Shown here: in pieces, positions 60,820-64,000 of the stretch
Numbering within the stretch: position 1 is the stretch's first letter
How the letters are laid out: each line of letters starts with the position of its first letter
Assembly: GCA_900074885.1 (NCBI GenBank)
Contig: FJUW01000021.1
Span: forward strand, 534,975 to 598,974
DNA length: 64,000 nucleotides
Direction of reading: 5' to 3'
From: Rhynchosporium graminicola
Lineage: Eukaryota > Ascomycota > Leotiomycetes > Helotiales > Ploettnerulaceae
Notes under the pieces: model-generated
Seen by the model: the letters and a program-made list of their open reading frames with translations, nothing else
What the model was told of the DNA's origin: nothing
Databases searched by the model: none
Translations under genes and position numbers: made by a program

Positions 60820-63800
60820 CTACCCCCCCCTCCGAAAAAAGCTCGCCCTCGAGCGTTAGTCCATCTCCTTATTACTATTAAGGTAGTCGTAATTATTAAT
60901 TCTATCGTAGAAAGCTTTTAGCTAATTAAGTAGTCTAGCAGGAGGTCTAGCTTACGTTAGGTTATTAAGGTGGAATTATTATAGCTTAGCGGGAGCGTAT
61001 TTAACGTCTATAGCGTTGTACTATATGAGATCGACGTCTTGATTTAACTAGGAAACTCGGTATAAGAGGCTATTGCGCTGCTTACGGCACGTAAGTATAT
61101 TTTCGATCTCCTATTTATTATTACTAGTGATATTAATAAGTAGTAGCAGTAGTAAGGTTTATCCTAGCAAGGGGTCATTTAGATACTTCCGTAGCTTAGT
61201 AGCAGGGAATACGTTATATACTTTCATACTAGTAGGGAGCTCTAGATAATAAGAGCTTCCGACCTTTTTAATTATACGGAAGAGTCTATTAGTTAGGAAG
61301 TCGAGTTTTTTACTAGGTCGAGTACTTATAAAGTAGCGCATATCTAGCTAGATAAGGTCGTCTATAGTAAAGTCGACTTTATAGCGTGAGCGATTATAGG
61401 ATTAGGATATCTTAGCTTATATACGTTAGAGGCTAGATTAAGCGGTAGTCTAAGTGTCGCGTAAGCGATTAGCGTAATCTAGAGCTTACTAAGTATTTAA
61501 CTTATTAGTAGGTATAGTAGAGTCAGGTAAGTCTTTCTAATTCTAATTAACGCGGGGTATATATCTATAAACGACTTTAAAGGGTAAGAGACCTCTAAGG
61601 GATTCGTAAGAGAGAGTCATCTGGGCGTAGTCTATAATAAGTAAGAATTCCGACTAGTCGTCTTAATAGTAAGAGATAAAAGGTCGTAATCTATATTAGA
61701 GATATTAGTTATAGATCTCTATTTAGCTATCTGTTTATAGGTAGTCTACTACAGAAAGCTATCTTTTAGTACCGAGAATTATAATAACTGCAGTCCAAAA
61801 ACAGGAAACGAATTAAGGCCCTCTATTAGAGGTAATTATCAATAGAGCTCCGAAATAGCAGTATACGTAATATAAGTAAAGCTTTACAAGGTCGCGCGTA
61901 TCGGAGGTCTTTCGGTATAGAATACTAATTACTTATTTACTGAAACGGTCGATAAATACGAGAACGTTATCATAGCTATATTTATCGCAGTTAAAGCTAT
62001 AGTAGTCGATTATAATATACTCCTATGGACGTGATAGTATAGGCAGAGGTTAGAGGAGGCCCGGTTTCTTATCACGCGGCACTTGAATTCGTTAGTAAGT
62101 ATAATAGTTATAGTAGTACTAGTTAATAGTTAAAGCGATTCCGTACTACTAGTATTATAATACTAGTAGTTATAAGGTCTTCTTTATACTTAGATAGGCA
62201 GTCTCTAATCGGTCATATACTTCGCGTATAAGTAGCGTACGAAAGTATAAGACGTCAGGTACGATTAGTCTTCCTTTATAGAGTAGAAGATCTTTTTCTA
62301 TAGTTAGTTTTCTAGGAGTAGCGGAGAGAGCTTATTTCCGTAAAGCTTAGAGTAATAGCGTAGTGCGATTAGCATCAAGTACTTACTATACTATAGAAAA
62401 GACTAGCGATAAGTCAGCGACTTCTAAGGCGTTAATAAGCTTAAAGTTATCTATAGAGTCGGAGCTATTCCGGAGGTTACTTATAAGTAGTACTAGATCG
62501 ATTTAGTCTTCGCGTAGTAGCTATTATAAACGCTAAGTTCTTTTAGCGTTATTCTAGTTATCTAATTTATCTGTTCTGCGAGAGAGAGCGTTAGTGAGTA
62601 GATTATACTTCCTAGGTCGATAGGTAATCATAAAGTTATAATCTACGAGTAGCTCGGCCTATCAGGCTTATCGTGCGTTCAGCTATTTAGAGGTTATAAA
62701 GTACTTAAGAGCTTTATGATTAGTAATAACGCGGATCTAATATAGTACGCCTACGAGCTCAGATCTCTAGTTACTAAAAGATCATATAATTACGAGCATT
62801 TCCTTATTGTAAATAGCGTAATTAAGCTCGGCAGGTAGCATAGTCTTAGAGAAGTAGGCTACTAGGAACTAGTCTTCGTCGTGCTATTACGATAGCATAC
62901 CTACTATTACTCTATCACTAGCGTCTATTTCGATTATATAAGGTAGATATTACTAATAGTAGTAAAGGAGTAGTACCGAAGTGAGAGCGTGCTTTAGGTA
63001 ATTAAAAGCATCTTTATACTCCCTAGCGAACCGAAATAACACGTTATTTTTAGTAAGTTATATAAGAGGTTTTACGATAATTCCGTAGTCCTTAATAAAT
63101 CGTCGGTAAAAGTTATAAAAGCCTAAGAACGATTATACGCCCTTAACTATAGTCAGGTAATTCTAAGATTATATAATATTAACTTTCTCAGGGTCTACCT
63201 CGATCCCAGAAGTAGAGATAATAAATCTAAGGTATTTAGTGCGAGTGATATTAAATTCATACTTCTTAAGGTCGGCTTATAATCCAGCGTCTTATAATCG
63301 TTATAGTACCTTATATATATATAATTAATACTATAGTAAGTTATTAGAGTAGATCAGAATATCATCTAGATATACTATATAGAAGTCATCTAAGTAGTCG
63401 AATAAGACGTTATTCATATATCGCTAGTATATCGCAGGGCTGTTAGTTAGACCGAAAGGGAGTACTTTATACTTATATGCACCGTAATAAGTCCGGAAGG
63501 TCGTATACTCTTCAGAGGCTAGATCTATTCGAATTCGGTAGAACGCCTAGCGAATATCTAGTTTAGTAAATATCTTAGCAGTAGAGATTCTAGCTAGCGT
63601 TTTATCGATTAATAGTAGTAGATATTAATCCTTCCTCGTAAGGTTATTAAGTGCGCGAAAGTCGATATAGAATCTTAGACTTCTATTAGCTTTCTTAACG
63701 AAAAGAACAAGTATAGCGTATAGTACTTAAGAAGGTTCGATGAAACCTTTAGCTAAGTTATTAGTAATATACGCCTTAACGACTTTAAGTTCTTTAGCTA

Positions 63801-64000
63801 ATATCTTATATAAGGAGGAGTATTTAAAGTTCTTCTTAGCTCCTTCCTTAAGCTTAATTTAGTAATCGTATAAGCGATAAGGAGGGAGAATATCGCTAGC
63901 TTCCTTAGAAAAGACGTATACTTACTAGCTATACTCGTAAGAGATCTATAGTTCTGAATCTAATTCGCTTAAGCTAATAGTAAATTACTAGGCGGTTTTA
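60820..64000 (-). mobile_element. Ty3/gypsy element, minus strand, runs off the window
   Basis: Internal region of the element whose 3' LTR is at 60530. Minus-strand translation shows the integrase C-terminal part (LFRIIKKVGSSYYLELPTSM then YNVFPATKLRKYLNDPLLG, ORF 61341-61159), the integrase core (about 61.9-62.2 kb), RNase H, and RT with an intact catalytic motif (DYLDDFYIVYLDDILIYS, near 63.34-63.40 kb) preceded by FGLTNSPAIY. RIP-type stops are present but some key codons survive. The protease, gag and 5' LTR are outside the window. Confidence 0.8.

Overview
The window looks like genomic DNA from a filamentous ascomycete (Pezizomycotina). Genes have short introns (about 50-160 bp) with GTAAGT-like donors. 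Retrotransposons are very AT-rich, depleted of CpA and full of TAA/TAG codons, which is the mark of repeat-induced point mutation (RIP). A short TTAGGG tract is also present. I cannot name the species from the sequence.

Layout. 1-4.5 kb: a seven-exon CotH-kinase-like gene and the 5' end of a GMC oxidoreductase gene that is cut off by transposon DNA. 4.5-30.5 kb: a nested, RIP-mutated transposon block. A Copia fragment is split by a full-length Ty3/gypsy element (268-bp LTRs, with an assembly gap inside). A second gypsy element is split by a full-length minus-strand Copia element (178-bp LTRs, CTAAT target duplication). Further gypsy pieces and the 5' part of a hAT transposase gene follow. 30.8-32.1 kb: a secreted A1 aspartic protease gene with a one-base frame disruption. 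35.0-59.3 kb: a biosynthetic gene cluster. From 60.4 kb to the end: another gypsy element on the minus strand.

The cluster encodes a 2570-residue highly reducing polyketide synthase (KS-AT-DH-contracted MT-pseudoKR-ER-KR-ACP), a citrate-synthase-family enzyme, a MmgE/PrpD (2-methylcitrate dehydratase family) enzyme, a TauD-type Fe(II)/2-oxoglutarate dioxygenase, a DHA1-like MFS transporter and an unrecognised membrane protein. PKS plus citrate synthase plus PrpD is the core of fungal alkylcitrate pathways (maleidrides, alkyl-itaconates and relatives). The inferred route is: the PKS makes a reduced acyl chain, the synthase condenses it with oxaloacetate, PrpD dehydrates the alkylcitrate, the dioxygenase oxidises the product and the MFS protein exports it. 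No releasing hydrolase, ketosteroid-isomerase-like or PEBP-like gene is visible, so the product may be a simple alkylcitrate derivative, or the cluster may be incomplete here.

The most notable structural signal is a small palindromic MITE-like family (80-112 bp, CTCG...CGAG ends, TA flanks). Four copies were found. They occupy all three divergent promoter intervals of the cluster and neither of the convergent ones. A pogo/Fot-like DNA transposon, split by a solo LTR with a perfect 5-bp duplication, also lies in the PKS upstream interval.
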